From Sphaerotilus sulfidivorans (GTDB lineage: Bacteria > Pseudomonadota > Gammaproteobacteria > Burkholderiales > Burkholderiaceae_C), in contig NZ_JACCPY010000031.1 of assembly GCF_013426975.1 (NCBI RefSeq), positions 1-45,167 on the forward strand: a DNA stretch of 45,167 nt, in the 5' to 3' direction. The notes under the pieces are model-generated. The model was not told where the DNA came from. It ran no database searches and saw nothing but the letters and a program-made list of their open reading frames with translations. The translations under genes were made by a program, and so were the position numbers. How positions within the stretch are numbered: position 1 is the first letter of the stretch; every line of letters begins with the position of its first letter. Positions 8,432 to 17,542 of the stretch are shown here, one piece after another.

Positions 8432-9841
8432 ATGTTTCGAGTTTTCCAGCACCGATCGTCGGGAACGCACTTCGTCGAGCTGTTCGCTGACGGTCTGCTG
8501 TGCTTCATCGCTGCGCTGCTGTCGGCGGCCACGCTGGCCAGTCCGCTGCCCGGCGTCAGTCCGCTGACCCAGATCATCACGCCGACCATCCTGCTGGTCG
8601 CCTTTTCCTTTGCGCTGGTGATGGCGCTGCTCTATTCCTTCGTCGGACTCTATCGGCACCGCAATCTCGGTCTGGTTCCGATGGTCCTGCGCATCGGTTT
8701 TGCGTTTCTCGTCGGGGGTTACATCACTTACCTGACGCTGAAATACATCAGCTATGACGGTTACGCCGGCAGCCTGGTCGGATATTCGCTGGTGTATCTG
8801 CTGGTCGGCCTGATGCTCTACCGGGGCGTGGCGTGGGTGGTCCGCCAGGCCGTGGGCACCCGCCGCGTGCTGATCGTCGGCACCGGCCCGGATGCCCGTC
8901 AGGTGTGCACCGACCTGCGCGCCGGCGGCCAGTGGGCCGGCTACGACGTGGTCGGCTTTTACCCGACCACCGAACAGACCGACCGCGCCGCGCTGCGTGG
9001 TGCCGCCCATGTGTTCGACGCCCGCCAGAAGCTGGTCGATCTGGTGCGCGAGCACCGCATCAACGAGATCATCGTGGCGGTGCGCGAGCAGCGCGGCGGC
9101 GGCGTGCCGATGAACGATCTGCTCGAGTGCCGCATCGGCGGCGTGCCGATCATGGATCTGGCCTACTTCTACGAGCGCACCAAGGCCGAGGTGCCGGTCG
9201 ACAGCCTGAAGGCCAGCTGGCTGGTCTATGGCGACGGCTTCGTCCAGGGCCATGCCCGCGAGCTGACCAAGCGCCTGTTCGACATCGTCAGCTCCTCGGT
9301 GCTGCTGATCCTGGGCGCGCCGGTCATGCTGATGACCGCGCTGATGATCAAGCTCGACAGTCCTGGCCCGATCCTCTACATGCAGGAGCGTGTCGGCCTG
9401 GGCGGCAAGGGCTTCATGTGCATCAAGTTCCGCAGCATGCGCACCGACGCCGAGAAGGATGGCGTCGCTCGCTGGGCCTCCAAGAACGATTCGCGCATCA
9501 CCCGCGTCGGCGCCTTCATCCGCAAGACCCGCATCGACGAGCTGCCTCAGCTCTTCAGCGTGCTGCGCGGCGAGATGAGCATGGTGGGCCCGCGTCCGGA
9601 GCGCCCGTCCTTCGTCGCCCAGCTGCGCGAGCAGATTCCCTACTACGACCTGCGCCACACGGTGAAGCCGGGCCTGACCGGCTGGGCCCAGGTCCGCTAT
9701 GCCTACGGCGCCTCGCTCGAGGACGCCCGCAAGAAGCATCAGTTCGACCTGTACTACGTCAAGAACAACTCGCTGCTGCTGGATCTGCAGGTGCTGATCG
9801 AGACGGTGAGCGTGGTGCTGTTCCGCGAGGGGGCGCACTGA
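8432..9841 (+). CDS. Undecaprenyl-phosphate sugar phosphotransferase, XrtA/PEP-CTERM type (TIGR03013-like)
   Basis: A 469-residue polyprenyl-phosphate hexose-1-phosphate transferase that loads the first sugar on undecaprenyl phosphate at the inner membrane. Four or five hydrophobic segments lie in residues 15-140, then a nucleotide-binding-like CoA_binding_3 region (RRVLIVGTGPDARQV), a transmembrane anchor near 285-310, and the catalytic bacterial-sugar-transferase domain (KRLFDIVSS, DSPGPILYMQERVGLGGKGF, KFRSMRTDAE, KTRIDELPQLFSVLRGEMS, MVGPRPERP, GLTGWAQVRY). The family name is recalled from the TIGRFAM set for exosortase-linked exopolysaccharide clusters, and the five following genes belong to the same set, supporting it. 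A GGGGG ribosome-binding site supports the ATG. Confidence 0.92.
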   Translation: MFRVFQHRSSGTHFVELFADGLLCFIAALLSAATLASPLPGVSPLTQIITPTILLVAFSFALVMALLYSFVGLYRHRNLGLVPMVLRIGFAFLVGGYITYLTLKYISYDGYAGSLVGYSLVYLLVGLMLYRGVAWVVRQAVGTRRVLIVGTGPDARQVCTDLRAGGQWAGYDVVGFYPTTEQTDRAALRGAAHVFDARQKLVDLVREHRINEIIVAVREQRGGGVPMNDLLECRIGGVPIMDLAYFYERTKAEVPVDSLKASWLVYGDGFVQGHARELTKRLFDIVSSSVLLILGAPVMLMTALMIKLDSPGPILYMQERVGLGGKGFMCIKFRSMRTDAEKDGVARWASKNDSRITRVGAFIRKTRIDELPQLFSVLRGEMSMVGPRPERPSFVAQLREQIPYYDLRHTVKPGLTGWAQVRYAYGASLEDARKKHQFDLYYVKNNSLLLDLQVLIETVSVVLFREGAH

Positions 9842-10136
9842 GCACATCGAACATGTCGTGCACGCCACAGTCGCCGGGCCTGGCCTGAGGGCCTGCGGGA
9901 CGACAGAAGCTCCAGACCAGAGGACAGCGCACGGAATGCTTTCGTGCGCTGTTCGTGCTTCAAGGCGTGTTCATTTTTATCATTTTCATGATCTGCCCGA
10001 TGCGCGTGAATGCGCGGGTCATGAATGCTGTTCATGATGATGAACTTGTAAGGAATTCTTGCGCTGCAGCGGTACGATCGGGTTGCGTGCCGCGCGGAGA
10101 CCGCAGGGTGCTGGAATGATCAAGAGAGGATTTCGC
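9842..10136 (+). promoter_or_regulatory. Non-coding region with long hairpin and TCATGA-rich inverted repeats
   Basis: 295 bp between the sugar transferase and the export lipoprotein. A perfect 10-bp stem, ACAGCGCACG (9924-9933) with CGTGCGCTGT (9943-9952), is followed after some 20 nt by a T-rich stretch (9969-9976), so it may act as a terminator or attenuator. Downstream lies an AT-rich segment with TCATGA three times between about 9985 and 10037 and an inverted repeat GTTCAT-GATG-ATGAAC (10030-10045). A -10-like TACGAT is at 10073-10078. It looks like an internal control point in the exopolysaccharide block. Confidence 0.45.
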
Positions 10137-10772
10137 ATGAGGATCGAAACGAGCCGTCTGTCGCGTGCGGCCGCCTTGCTGCTGGCGTCGGTGATGGCGG
10201 TCGGCACCCTGTCGGGCTGCGGCAGCATCGGTCGCCATCCGCCGGCGCCGAAGTCGGCGGAGACGCCGGATCACCGCTACAAGATCGGTCCGCTGGACAC
10301 GCTCAACATCGTCGTCTGGCGCAACCCCGAGCTGTCGGCGACCGTCACGGTGCGCCCGGATGGCCGCATCTCGACGCCGCTGGTCGAGGATCTGCAGGCC
10401 TCGGGCAAGAACCCGTACGACCTGTCGCGCGAGATCGAGAAGGAGCTGAGCAAGGTCATCCGCGACCCGGTGGTCACGGTGGTGGTCGGCTCCTTCCAGG
10501 GCGTCTACAGCGAGCAGATCCGCATCGTCGGCGAGGCCGCGCGTCCGCAGAGCGTCGCCTTCCGCCAGAACATGAGCCTGCTCGACGTGATGATCCAGTC
10601 CGGCGGACTGACCGACTTCGCCGACGGCAATGCCGCGGTGCTGGTGCGTGGCGCCGAGGGGGGCAAGCAGTACAGCATCCGCCTGAAGGATCTGCTCAAG
10701 CGCGGCGACATCTCGGCCAACGTCGATGTGAAGCCCGGCGACATCATCATCGTGCCGCAGAGCTGGTTCTGA
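10137..10772 (+). CDS. Exopolysaccharide export lipoprotein, XrtA/PEP-CTERM type (Wza/EpsE-like)
   Basis: A 211-residue outer-membrane polysaccharide export protein. The N terminus is a lipoprotein signal ending in the lipobox LSGC (Cys28). It is followed by a poly_export domain (YKIGPLDTLNIVVWRNPELS, TVRPDGRISTPLVEDLQASG, VVTVVVGSFQG) and a SLBB-like domain (IRIVGEAARPQSVAFRQNMS, GDIIIVPQSWF). It should form or gate the outer-membrane channel for the polymer. The ATG at 10137 is preferred because AGAGAGGA lies 6 nt before it and it gives a proper lipoprotein signal; an in-frame ATG at 10116 is possible. The length is short for Wza but normal for the exosortase-linked family (TIGR03027, recalled). 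Confidence 0.92.
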   Translation: MRIETSRLSRAAALLLASVMAVGTLSGCGSIGRHPPAPKSAETPDHRYKIGPLDTLNIVVWRNPELSATVTVRPDGRISTPLVEDLQASGKNPYDLSREIEKELSKVIRDPVVTVVVGSFQGVYSEQIRIVGEAARPQSVAFRQNMSLLDVMIQSGGLTDFADGNAAVLVRGAEGGKQYSIRLKDLLKRGDISANVDVKPGDIIIVPQSWF

Positions 10773-10869
10773 GCACGCCTGCCAAGCACGTGGCCGTGTC
10801 CGTCGCGCCGCCCGCCTGCTGCGGGGGCCCGGACCGGTCAGAACTGACGATTACAGGTAGACAGCCGGT

Positions 10870-12411
10870 ATGAACGATTTCACCCGACAGGCTGCGATCC
10901 TGGCCGCGAGCGTCTGGCGACACCGCTGGACCGCCGTGGCCGTGGCATGGCTGGTGGCCATCCTGGGCGCGCTGGTGGTCATGGTGGTGCCCGAGCGCCG
11001 CGAGGCCCGCGCCAGCATCTATGTCGACACCCAGACGGTGCTGCGGCCGATGATGGTCGGTCTGGCCTTCCAGCCCGACATCGACCAGCAGGTCCGCATG
11101 CTGGGCCGCACGCTGATCTCGCGCCCGAACGTCGAGCGTCTGGTCAACAACCCCACGATCGGTCTCGAGAAGGTCGATCCCTCGCAGGTCGACTCGCAGA
11201 TCGAGACCCTGATGAAGACCATCAAGGTGGTCCAGACCGGGGGCAACAACCTCTACGCGATCAGCTACCGCGATGTCGATGGCGAGCGTGCCCGGCGTCT
11301 GGTCGAGGGGCTGGTGGCGCTGTTCATGGAGAGTGGCGTCGACTCCAAGCGCAAGGACTCCGCCGAGGCCAGCCGCTTCATCGACGAGCAGATCACCGCC
11401 TACGAATCCAAGCTGACCGAGGCCGAGAACCGGCTGAAGGAATTCAAGCTGAAGAACATGAACGTCGCCTCGACGCAGACGCAGGACTTCTTCGGCCGCA
11501 TCCAGTCGATGACCGACGAGGTCAACCGCCTGAAGGTGCAGCTCAGCGCCGCCGAGCGCTCTCGCGACGCGATCCGGCGCGATCTTGAGTCCGAGGAGCC
11601 GCAGCTGCCGATGGGCGCCGCCTCGGCGGTCTCGCTGACGCCGGATCTCGACGAGCGCATTCGCACCCTGAAGCGCCAGCTCGACGACATGGAGCGTCGC
11701 TTCACCGACAACCATCCGGATGTGCGAACCACCCGCCGCATGATCGGCGAGCTCGAGCAGAGCCGCCGCGACGAGCTGGCCCGCCTGCAGGCCGAGAATC
11801 CGAAGCGCCGTGCCGCCGCGACCAACCCGGTCTACCAGCGCCTGCGCAACAACCTGTCGGATGCCGAGGCCAGCGTGGCGTCGCTGCGCGGCCAGCTCGA
11901 GGCCCAGGTCGCCCGCCTCGAGGAGATCCGCTCGCAGGCCAACCAGGTGCCGCAGGCCGAGGCCGAGCTGGCCCAGCTCAACCGCGACTACGAGATCATG
12001 CGTCGCAACTACGATCAGCTGGTGCAGCGCCGCGAGGCCGCCTCGCTGGGCGTGAAGATCGACCAGACCTCGTCGATGGCCGACTTCCGCCTGATCGAGC
12101 CGCCGCGCATCCTGCCCTCGCCGGTCTTCCCCGGCAAGCTGCAGATGGCCGCCGGCGTGATGCTGCTGGCCCTGCTGGCCGGCGGGGCGGTGGCCTATGC
12201 GATGACGCTGCTCAATCCGACCTTCTCGAGCGAGCGCGAGCTGCGCGAGTTCACCAAGCGTCCGGTGCTCGGCAGCCTGACCAAGATCGAGGATCCGCGC
12301 GATCGTGACCTGCAGCGCCAGGACCGCATGAAGCTGGCCGGCGTGATGGGCCTGTTCCTGCTGGCCAATGTCGGCTGGATGGCCTGGATCTCGACACGCA
12401 CCGCGAGCTGA
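10870..12411 (+). CDS. Polysaccharide chain-length determinant, XrtA type (Wzz/GumC-like)
   Basis: A 513-residue inner-membrane co-polymerase. A first transmembrane helix (TAVAVAWLVAILGALVVMVV) lies near residues 20-40 and is followed by the Wzz domain (RREARASIYVDTQTVLRPMM). A long coiled-coil periplasmic region spans about 165-385 (YESKLTEAENRLKEFKLKN, DLDERIRTLKRQLDDMERR), then the GNVR-type PQAEAELAQLNRDYEIMRRN, then a second helix near 425-445 after PRILPSPVFPGKLQ. The C-terminal kinase domain of Wzc is absent and is supplied by the next gene. It matches the family recalled as TIGR03007. It is 97 bp after the export gene and 11 bp before the kinase gene, so they are co-transcribed. Confidence 0.93.
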   Translation: MNDFTRQAAILAASVWRHRWTAVAVAWLVAILGALVVMVVPERREARASIYVDTQTVLRPMMVGLAFQPDIDQQVRMLGRTLISRPNVERLVNNPTIGLEKVDPSQVDSQIETLMKTIKVVQTGGNNLYAISYRDVDGERARRLVEGLVALFMESGVDSKRKDSAEASRFIDEQITAYESKLTEAENRLKEFKLKNMNVASTQTQDFFGRIQSMTDEVNRLKVQLSAAERSRDAIRRDLESEEPQLPMGAASAVSLTPDLDERIRTLKRQLDDMERRFTDNHPDVRTTRRMIGELEQSRRDELARLQAENPKRRAAATNPVYQRLRNNLSDAEASVASLRGQLEAQVARLEEIRSQANQVPQAEAELAQLNRDYEIMRRNYDQLVQRREAASLGVKIDQTSSMADFRLIEPPRILPSPVFPGKLQMAAGVMLLALLAGGAVAYAMTLLNPTFSSERELREFTKRPVLGSLTKIEDPRDRDLQRQDRMKLAGVMGLFLLANVGWMAWISTRTAS

Positions 12412-12422
12412 GGAGTCCCCAG

Positions 12423-13406
12423 ATGAACACGATCGAGCAGGCCGCCAAGCGGCTCGCTGAACTCAAGCGTGCCGGCTACGACGTGCCGGTGCCCGATGTC
12501 CCGGGCACGGCGGCGGCGCAGCCGGCGCCTGCCGCGGCTGCGGTGCCGCCGGCAGCTCCGGTCGCACCGGCTGTGGTGGCTCCGGTCCCCGCGCCTGCCT
12601 CTGCACCTGCACCGGTGTCGGCCGCCACGCTGCCGACGGTGCGCAGTGCCCAGGTCGAGATGCTGCCCACCGCCGGCCGGCGCTCCCGCGAGGTCCGCCT
12701 GGATCTGGAGCGGCTCGAGCGCGAAGGCTACCTGGTGCCCTCGCAGGCCCGCTCGCAGCTGGCCGAGCAGATGCGCATCATCAAGCGCCCGCTGCTGGCC
12801 AACGCCCGCGGCGAGTCGGCGCAGCAGATCTCGCGCGCCAACCTGATCCAGGTGGTCAGCGCGATGCCGGGCGAAGGCAAGACCTTCTTCGCGGTCAACC
12901 TCGCGATGAGCATCGCGATGGAGGTCGACCTGTCGGTGCTGCTGGTCGATGCCGACGTGCTGCGCCCTTCGGTGCTGGCGCGCTGCGGCGTCGAGCCTTC
13001 GCGCGGCCTGATGGACGTGCTGAAGACGCCCTCGCTCGATCTGGCCGACGTGATGCTGCGCACCAATGTGCCCAAGCTGACCCTGCTGCCGGCCGGCACC
13101 GCCAACTCCCAGTCGACCGAGCTGCTGGCCAGCACGGCGATGGAGCGGCTGCTCGACGAGCTGGCCTCGCGCTTCCCGGATCGCATCATCGTCTTCGATG
13201 CGCCGCCGCTGATCCCGACCACCGAGTCGCGCGTGCTGGCCTCGCGGGTCGGCCAGGTGGTGATGGTGGTCGAGGCCGGCAAGACCACCCATGCGCAGGT
13301 GACCCAGGCCTATGCCGCGGTCGAGCAATGCCCGGTGGTGCTTTCGGTGCTGAACCGCGCCAGCGGCAACTCGGGCGAGGCTTATGGCTATTACTACGCC
13401 TCGTGA
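12423..13406 (+). CDS. Tyrosine autokinase of the exopolysaccharide system (CpsD/CapB-like)
   Basis: A 327-residue BY-kinase. After a short N-terminal helix comes an Ala/Pro-rich linker (about 25-75), then the kinase domain with Walker A SAMPGEGKTFFAVNLA near residues 146-161, Walker A' LLVDADVLRPSV and Walker B IIVFDAPP. The C terminus ends in a tyrosine cluster, EAYGYYYAS, the usual autophosphorylation site. It works with the preceding chain-length protein, which lacks a kinase domain, to control polymer length. The last 23 bases overlap the start of the next gene, which begins inside the Tyr-rich tail codons in another frame. Family recalled as TIGR03018. Confidence 0.93.
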   Translation: MNTIEQAAKRLAELKRAGYDVPVPDVPGTAAAQPAPAAAAVPPAAPVAPAVVAPVPAPASAPAPVSAATLPTVRSAQVEMLPTAGRRSREVRLDLERLEREGYLVPSQARSQLAEQMRIIKRPLLANARGESAQQISRANLIQVVSAMPGEGKTFFAVNLAMSIAMEVDLSVLLVDADVLRPSVLARCGVEPSRGLMDVLKTPSLDLADVMLRTNVPKLTLLPAGTANSQSTELLASTAMERLLDELASRFPDRIIVFDAPPLIPTTESRVLASRVGQVVMVVEAGKTTHAQVTQAYAAVEQCPVVLSVLNRASGNSGEAYGYYYAS

Positions 13407-15099
13407 GCGGCTGAAGCTCCTTCGACCGGCGCCGGTCGCGCTGCTGGCGACCGCGCTGCTGGGCGTGGCCCTGCCGCTGCAGGCCCAGCCGGTCGATGCG
13501 GCGGCAGCCGCTGCCGCCGGGGGCGCTGGGGCGGTTCCTGCCTCGCGGGCCACCCAGATCACCACACCCGATCCGCTGCAGGGCCTGGCCGGGCCGGGCG
13601 CGGCGCCGATGCCGGCGGCCGCCTCCGCACCGGCGCGCGGCTGGCGCGTCGCGCCGGCGGTCAAGGCGGTGGTCAACGCGACCAACAATGTCGGGCTGCA
13701 GTCGAGCGACCGCGCCTACGGCATCGTCACGACGGTCACGCCGCAGCTGCAGCTGCTGGGCACCGGTCCGGACTACCGCCTGAACGGCAACCTCGCGGCC
13801 GATCTGGTCACCTATCTCGGCCGGATCGGCACCGACCGCATCTTTCCCCGCGGTCAGATCACGCTCAACACCCGGCTGGTCGACCGGCTGTTCTTCGTCG
13901 ATGCCGAGCTGGGGGCCGACACCACCTCGTCGACCCCCTTCGACCTGATCGGCGATGGCACGACCGTCTACACCGGCAGCAATACCGTCACCCGCCAGCG
14001 CCTGAGTCCCTACATCGACCGGGAGCTGTCGCCGACCTCGCGGCTGGTCGCGCGCAGCGACAACACCTGGTCGCAGGGCAACGGCACCGGCACGGCGGCC
14101 GCGCAAGGGGCGGACGCCGATGCGCATGTGCGCACCGACACGGTCCGCTTCGACGAGCGCCCGCTTCCGGCGGGCATGCGGGCCGAATACAACCGCCAGG
14201 CCACCCGCTACCGCGACGGCGGCAGCGGTCTGGTGCTGGCGACCGGCCGGCTGTCGCTGCTGTATGCACCCGATCCGGTGCTGACGCTCGGCCTGACCGG
14301 CGGCACGGATTCGGCCAACTACGGCACCAACCAGGTCAGCGAGACGCTGCGTGGCGTGGCGCTGCGCTGGGCACCCTCGGAGCGCACCGTGTTCGACTCG
14401 CTGGTCGAGAAGCGCTTCTTCGGCACCGGCTGGAATGCCGCGCTGACCCACCGTTCGCCCTTCATGGCGCTGTCGGTGGCGGCGACGCGCCAGGCCTCGA
14501 CCTTCGCGTCGCGGCTGGGCACGCTGCAGGCCGGCGGCGATGTCGCCTCGATGATCGATGCGATGCTGCAGACCCGCATTCTCGACGAGGCCACCCGCCA
14601 GGCGGCGGTGCAGGACCTGATCGCCAAGCGCGGCCTGAGCAGCTCGCTGGGCGGACCGGTCGACCTGTACTCGCGCACGGTGCAGATCCAGCAGGGCCTG
14701 AACGTGACGCTCGCGCTGGTGGGCGTGCGCCACACCGTGACGATGCGGATCTACCAGACGAAGCTCGAGGACTACCGCGGCGCCACCGAGGATGCCAACA
14801 GCGTGCTCGGCCTGGCCAGCGACTCCATCCAGCGCGGCATGACGATCAGCCTGGGGCGGCGTCTCGATCCGGACACCACCGCCACGGTCACGCTGACCCG
14901 TGCACGCGCCGAGGGCATCGGCGCGAACGCCTCGCTGGGCACCCGCAGCGGAACCATCCTCCGGCTCGGTCTCTCTCATGCCCTGTCACCCCGCACGACG
15001 GTCACCGGCGCACTGAGACACCAGAACGGCTCGACCTCCCTCGTCGGCAACGACGCCAGCGAGACCGGCCTGTCGGCCGGCGTGCTGCACCGCTTCTGA
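13384..15099 (+). CDS. Outer-membrane beta-barrel-like protein of the PEP-CTERM exopolysaccharide system (TIGR03016-like)
   Basis: A 571-residue secreted protein with a signal peptide (VALLATALLGVALPLQAQ, probable cleavage near residue 33) and an Ala-rich stretch. The rest has alternating hydrophobic/polar strands typical of an outer-membrane barrel (LTLGLTGGTDSANYG, TVTGALRHQNGSTSLVG) and ends in an aromatic residue (VLHRF), as many porin-like proteins do. The gene overlaps the kinase gene by 23 bp. By its place in the block it probably takes part in polymer export or anchoring at the outer membrane; its biochemical activity is not known. The family assignment rests on position, length and barrel features. 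Confidence 0.8.
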   Translation: MAITTPRERLKLLRPAPVALLATALLGVALPLQAQPVDAAAAAAAGGAGAVPASRATQITTPDPLQGLAGPGAAPMPAAASAPARGWRVAPAVKAVVNATNNVGLQSSDRAYGIVTTVTPQLQLLGTGPDYRLNGNLAADLVTYLGRIGTDRIFPRGQITLNTRLVDRLFFVDAELGADTTSSTPFDLIGDGTTVYTGSNTVTRQRLSPYIDRELSPTSRLVARSDNTWSQGNGTGTAAAQGADADAHVRTDTVRFDERPLPAGMRAEYNRQATRYRDGGSGLVLATGRLSLLYAPDPVLTLGLTGGTDSANYGTNQVSETLRGVALRWAPSERTVFDSLVEKRFFGTGWNAALTHRSPFMALSVAATRQASTFASRLGTLQAGGDVASMIDAMLQTRILDEATRQAAVQDLIAKRGLSSSLGGPVDLYSRTVQIQQGLNVTLALVGVRHTVTMRIYQTKLEDYRGATEDANSVLGLASDSIQRGMTISLGRRLDPDTTATVTLTRARAEGIGANASLGTRSGTILRLGLSHALSPRTTVTGALRHQNGSTSLVGNDASETGLSAGVLHRF

Positions 15100-15124
15100 C
15101 GGCCGGACGACGGCCAGCTCCACG

Positions 15125-17542
15125 ATGTACGAATCCCACTTCGGTTTCAGCGGCCCGCCCTTCCAGCTCAACCCGGATCCGGCGTTCTACTTCAACAGCC
15201 GCGGCCACGGCCGCGCGCTGGCCTACCTGCAGTACGGCGTCGCGCAGGCCGAGGGCTTCGTCGTCATCACCGGCGAGATCGGCGCGGGCAAGACCACGCT
15301 GGTGCGCATGCTGCTCGACGGGCTGGACCGCCAGAAGGTGCTGCCGGCGCAGATCGTCAGCACCCAGCTGGAGTCGGGCGAGCTGCTGCAGTCGATCATC
15401 ACCGCCTTCGGCATTCCGTCGCAGGCCAGCAGCTCCAAGGCGCACCTGATCGCGACGCTGGAGGCCTTCCTGACCGCGCTGGCGGCGCAGGGGCGCCATG
15501 CGCTGCTGATCGTCGACGAGGCGCAGAACCTCGACCCGCGCGCGGTCGAGGAACTGCGCATGCTGTCGAACTTCCAGCTCGGCAACCATGCGCTGCTGCA
15601 GAGCTTCCTGGTCGGCCAGCCGGAGCTGCGCCGCCTGCTCGAGTCGCCGACGATGGAGCAGCTGCGCCAGCGCGTGACCGCGTCCTGCCACCTCGGGCCG
15701 CTGACGCTCGCGGAGGCGCGCGACTATGTCGAGCACCGGCTGCGCCATGTCGGCTGGGACGGCCGCCGTCCGGCCTTCGCCGACTCCGCCTTCGACAGCC
15801 TGTTCCGCTGGTCCGGCGGCGTGCCGCGGCGCCTGAACCGCCTGGCCAACCGCTCGCTGCTGGCGGCCTTCCTCGACGGCGTCGACACCCTCGATGCCGA
15901 TCTGGTCGAGCGCACCGCCGCCGAGCTGCGCAGCGAGATCGGCGAGGGCGACCTGACGCCGGTCGAACCGCTGGCGGCTCCGTCGGCGGGGGCCGTGCCT
16001 GCGCCGGCCCCCATTCCGGTCGCCGAACCGGTGGCGCCCCCGTCGGCACCGGTGCTGCAGTTCATCGCGCCGCCGGCTCCGGTTCCAGTGCCGAGCCCGA
16101 CGCCGATGCCCGAGCCTGCACCGACAGCTGAGGCGCCCGCATCCGCCGCGATCGAGCTGGACGCGCGTGCACGTGACTCGCTCGAGCGCGAGCCGCTGCC
16201 CCGCATGGCGCTGCCGGCGGCCCGTCTGCAGGCGCTCACCTCCGCGATCCGCGCCGCACGCAGCCATGCCGACGGCCTGCTGGCGCGCCGCGCCAGCCGC
16301 GACGTCATGCTCTGCCTGGCCGACAGCACCAGCGCCGCGCTGAAGTTCGCCGCGCTGGCCGAGGCGATGGCCGAGATCGGACGTGCGCCGCGCATGGTGC
16401 TGGTCAGCCTGGGGCCGCTGCCGCTGGTCTGGCCGTGGCATGGCATGGGCCGGGTGCTGCCCGCGCTCGAGGTCGGCCTGGATCTCGAATGGGTGCCGGG
16501 CGACATCGAGCAGAGCCTGTCGCGCATGGTCGAGGGCCTGGGCCAGTTCATCGAGGAATTCGAGCCGATGGCGGTTCTGAGCCTGGGCTCGAGCGACGCG
16601 ATGACCGCCTGCTGCCTGGCCGCGCACCAGCGTGGCCTGCCGCTGCTGCGGCTGGAGGCGGGCATTCGCGCCACCGGCCCGCAGGCCTGGAACGCGACGA
16701 TGATCGAGCAGGCGTCCGACGTGCTGTTCGTGCCGGGCGAGGCCGCCCCGATGGGCCAGCTGCGCCGTCAGGGCCTGCAGCCGGACCGGCTGTTCTGCGT
16801 GCCCGACCGACTCGAGGCCGATGCGCTGGCGCGGCTGTGGCCGGAGGTGCCGGCGCCGTCCGGAGCCTGTCTGCGCAACGGCCTGCCGATGTATTTCGGG
16901 CCGACCTGGTCGGTCAACGGCGTCGAAGGCGAGTCCTTCATGCTGGTGGTGGTCTCGCTGCTGGGTCATCCGGCCGAGGCGGCGCGCCGTCTGGTCGATG
17001 CGCTGCTGGGCGCGGGCGGCTCGATGCGCCAGCTGTGGCTGATCGACGCGCCGACCCGCGAGGCCCTCCAGACGCTGCTGGCGCAGGACGCCACGCTCGA
17101 CGGTCCGGTGCTGCTGATGCCCTCCAGCGGACCGCGCCCGGCCGGCCTGCGCGAGCGCATCGATGCGGCGCGGCTGCTGTGCTGCGAGATCGGCTCGCTG
17201 ACCGAGCAGCTCGGCCTGCTGTGCGGTGCCAGTGCCACGCTGGTCGAGGAGGGCCATGTGCTGGCCGATGCGGCCGCGCAGCTGGGCATCTCGCTGGCCG
17301 GGGTCGATCTGTCGCGCGGCGTGCTGCTGGGGGCGATGCCGGACGGCCCCGCATCCGAGTCGCCGCTGGAGGCCGCCGCCTTGTCGGCCCTGCTGGGGCT
17401 GGATGGCCGCATCATGCAGCCGGCCGGACCGGTCGAGCCGGTGAGCGCCTCGGGTGCCTCGGTCGAGATCGCCAGCCATCTGCAGGCCTGGATCGACCGG
17501 CTGATGTCGGACCGCGACGGACCGCTGCAGCCGGCCGCCTGA
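15125..17542 (+). CDS. Exopolysaccharide-system AAA ATPase fused to a degenerate UDP-GlcNAc-2-epimerase-like domain
   Basis: An 805-residue two-part protein. Residues 1-~275 are an ExeA-like ATPase of the XrtA set (TIGR03015-like): it opens YESHFGFSGPPFQLNPDP, has Walker A GEIGAGKT at 50-57, Walker B LLIVDEAQNL and the C-terminal GGVPRRLNRLANR. A Pro/Ala-rich linker spans about 280-355. Residues about 370-790 look like a GT-B-fold UDP-N-acetylglucosamine 2-epimerase (LEAGIRATG at 510, then DVLFVPGEAA), but residues expected in active WecB are changed: the HGD motif reads LGS, and the PEE..R segment reads AWNATMIEQ. So the second half is probably a non-catalytic sugar-nucleotide-binding or scaffold domain. 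It is the last gene of the block. Confidence 0.8.
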   Translation: MYESHFGFSGPPFQLNPDPAFYFNSRGHGRALAYLQYGVAQAEGFVVITGEIGAGKTTLVRMLLDGLDRQKVLPAQIVSTQLESGELLQSIITAFGIPSQASSSKAHLIATLEAFLTALAAQGRHALLIVDEAQNLDPRAVEELRMLSNFQLGNHALLQSFLVGQPELRRLLESPTMEQLRQRVTASCHLGPLTLAEARDYVEHRLRHVGWDGRRPAFADSAFDSLFRWSGGVPRRLNRLANRSLLAAFLDGVDTLDADLVERTAAELRSEIGEGDLTPVEPLAAPSAGAVPAPAPIPVAEPVAPPSAPVLQFIAPPAPVPVPSPTPMPEPAPTAEAPASAAIELDARARDSLEREPLPRMALPAARLQALTSAIRAARSHADGLLARRASRDVMLCLADSTSAALKFAALAEAMAEIGRAPRMVLVSLGPLPLVWPWHGMGRVLPALEVGLDLEWVPGDIEQSLSRMVEGLGQFIEEFEPMAVLSLGSSDAMTACCLAAHQRGLPLLRLEAGIRATGPQAWNATMIEQASDVLFVPGEAAPMGQLRRQGLQPDRLFCVPDRLEADALARLWPEVPAPSGACLRNGLPMYFGPTWSVNGVEGESFMLVVVSLLGHPAEAARRLVDALLGAGGSMRQLWLIDAPTREALQTLLAQDATLDGPVLLMPSSGPRPAGLRERIDAARLLCCEIGSLTEQLGLLCGASATLVEEGHVLADAAAQLGISLAGVDLSRGVLLGAMPDGPASESPLEAAALSALLGLDGRIMQPAGPVEPVSASGASVEIASHLQAWIDRLMSDRDGPLQPAA

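Noticed and set aside
8357-13688. Long minus-strand frames opposite the exopolysaccharide genes
   Set aside because: Each is opposite a recognisable gene and shows only low-complexity composition; no start sites or family motifs.
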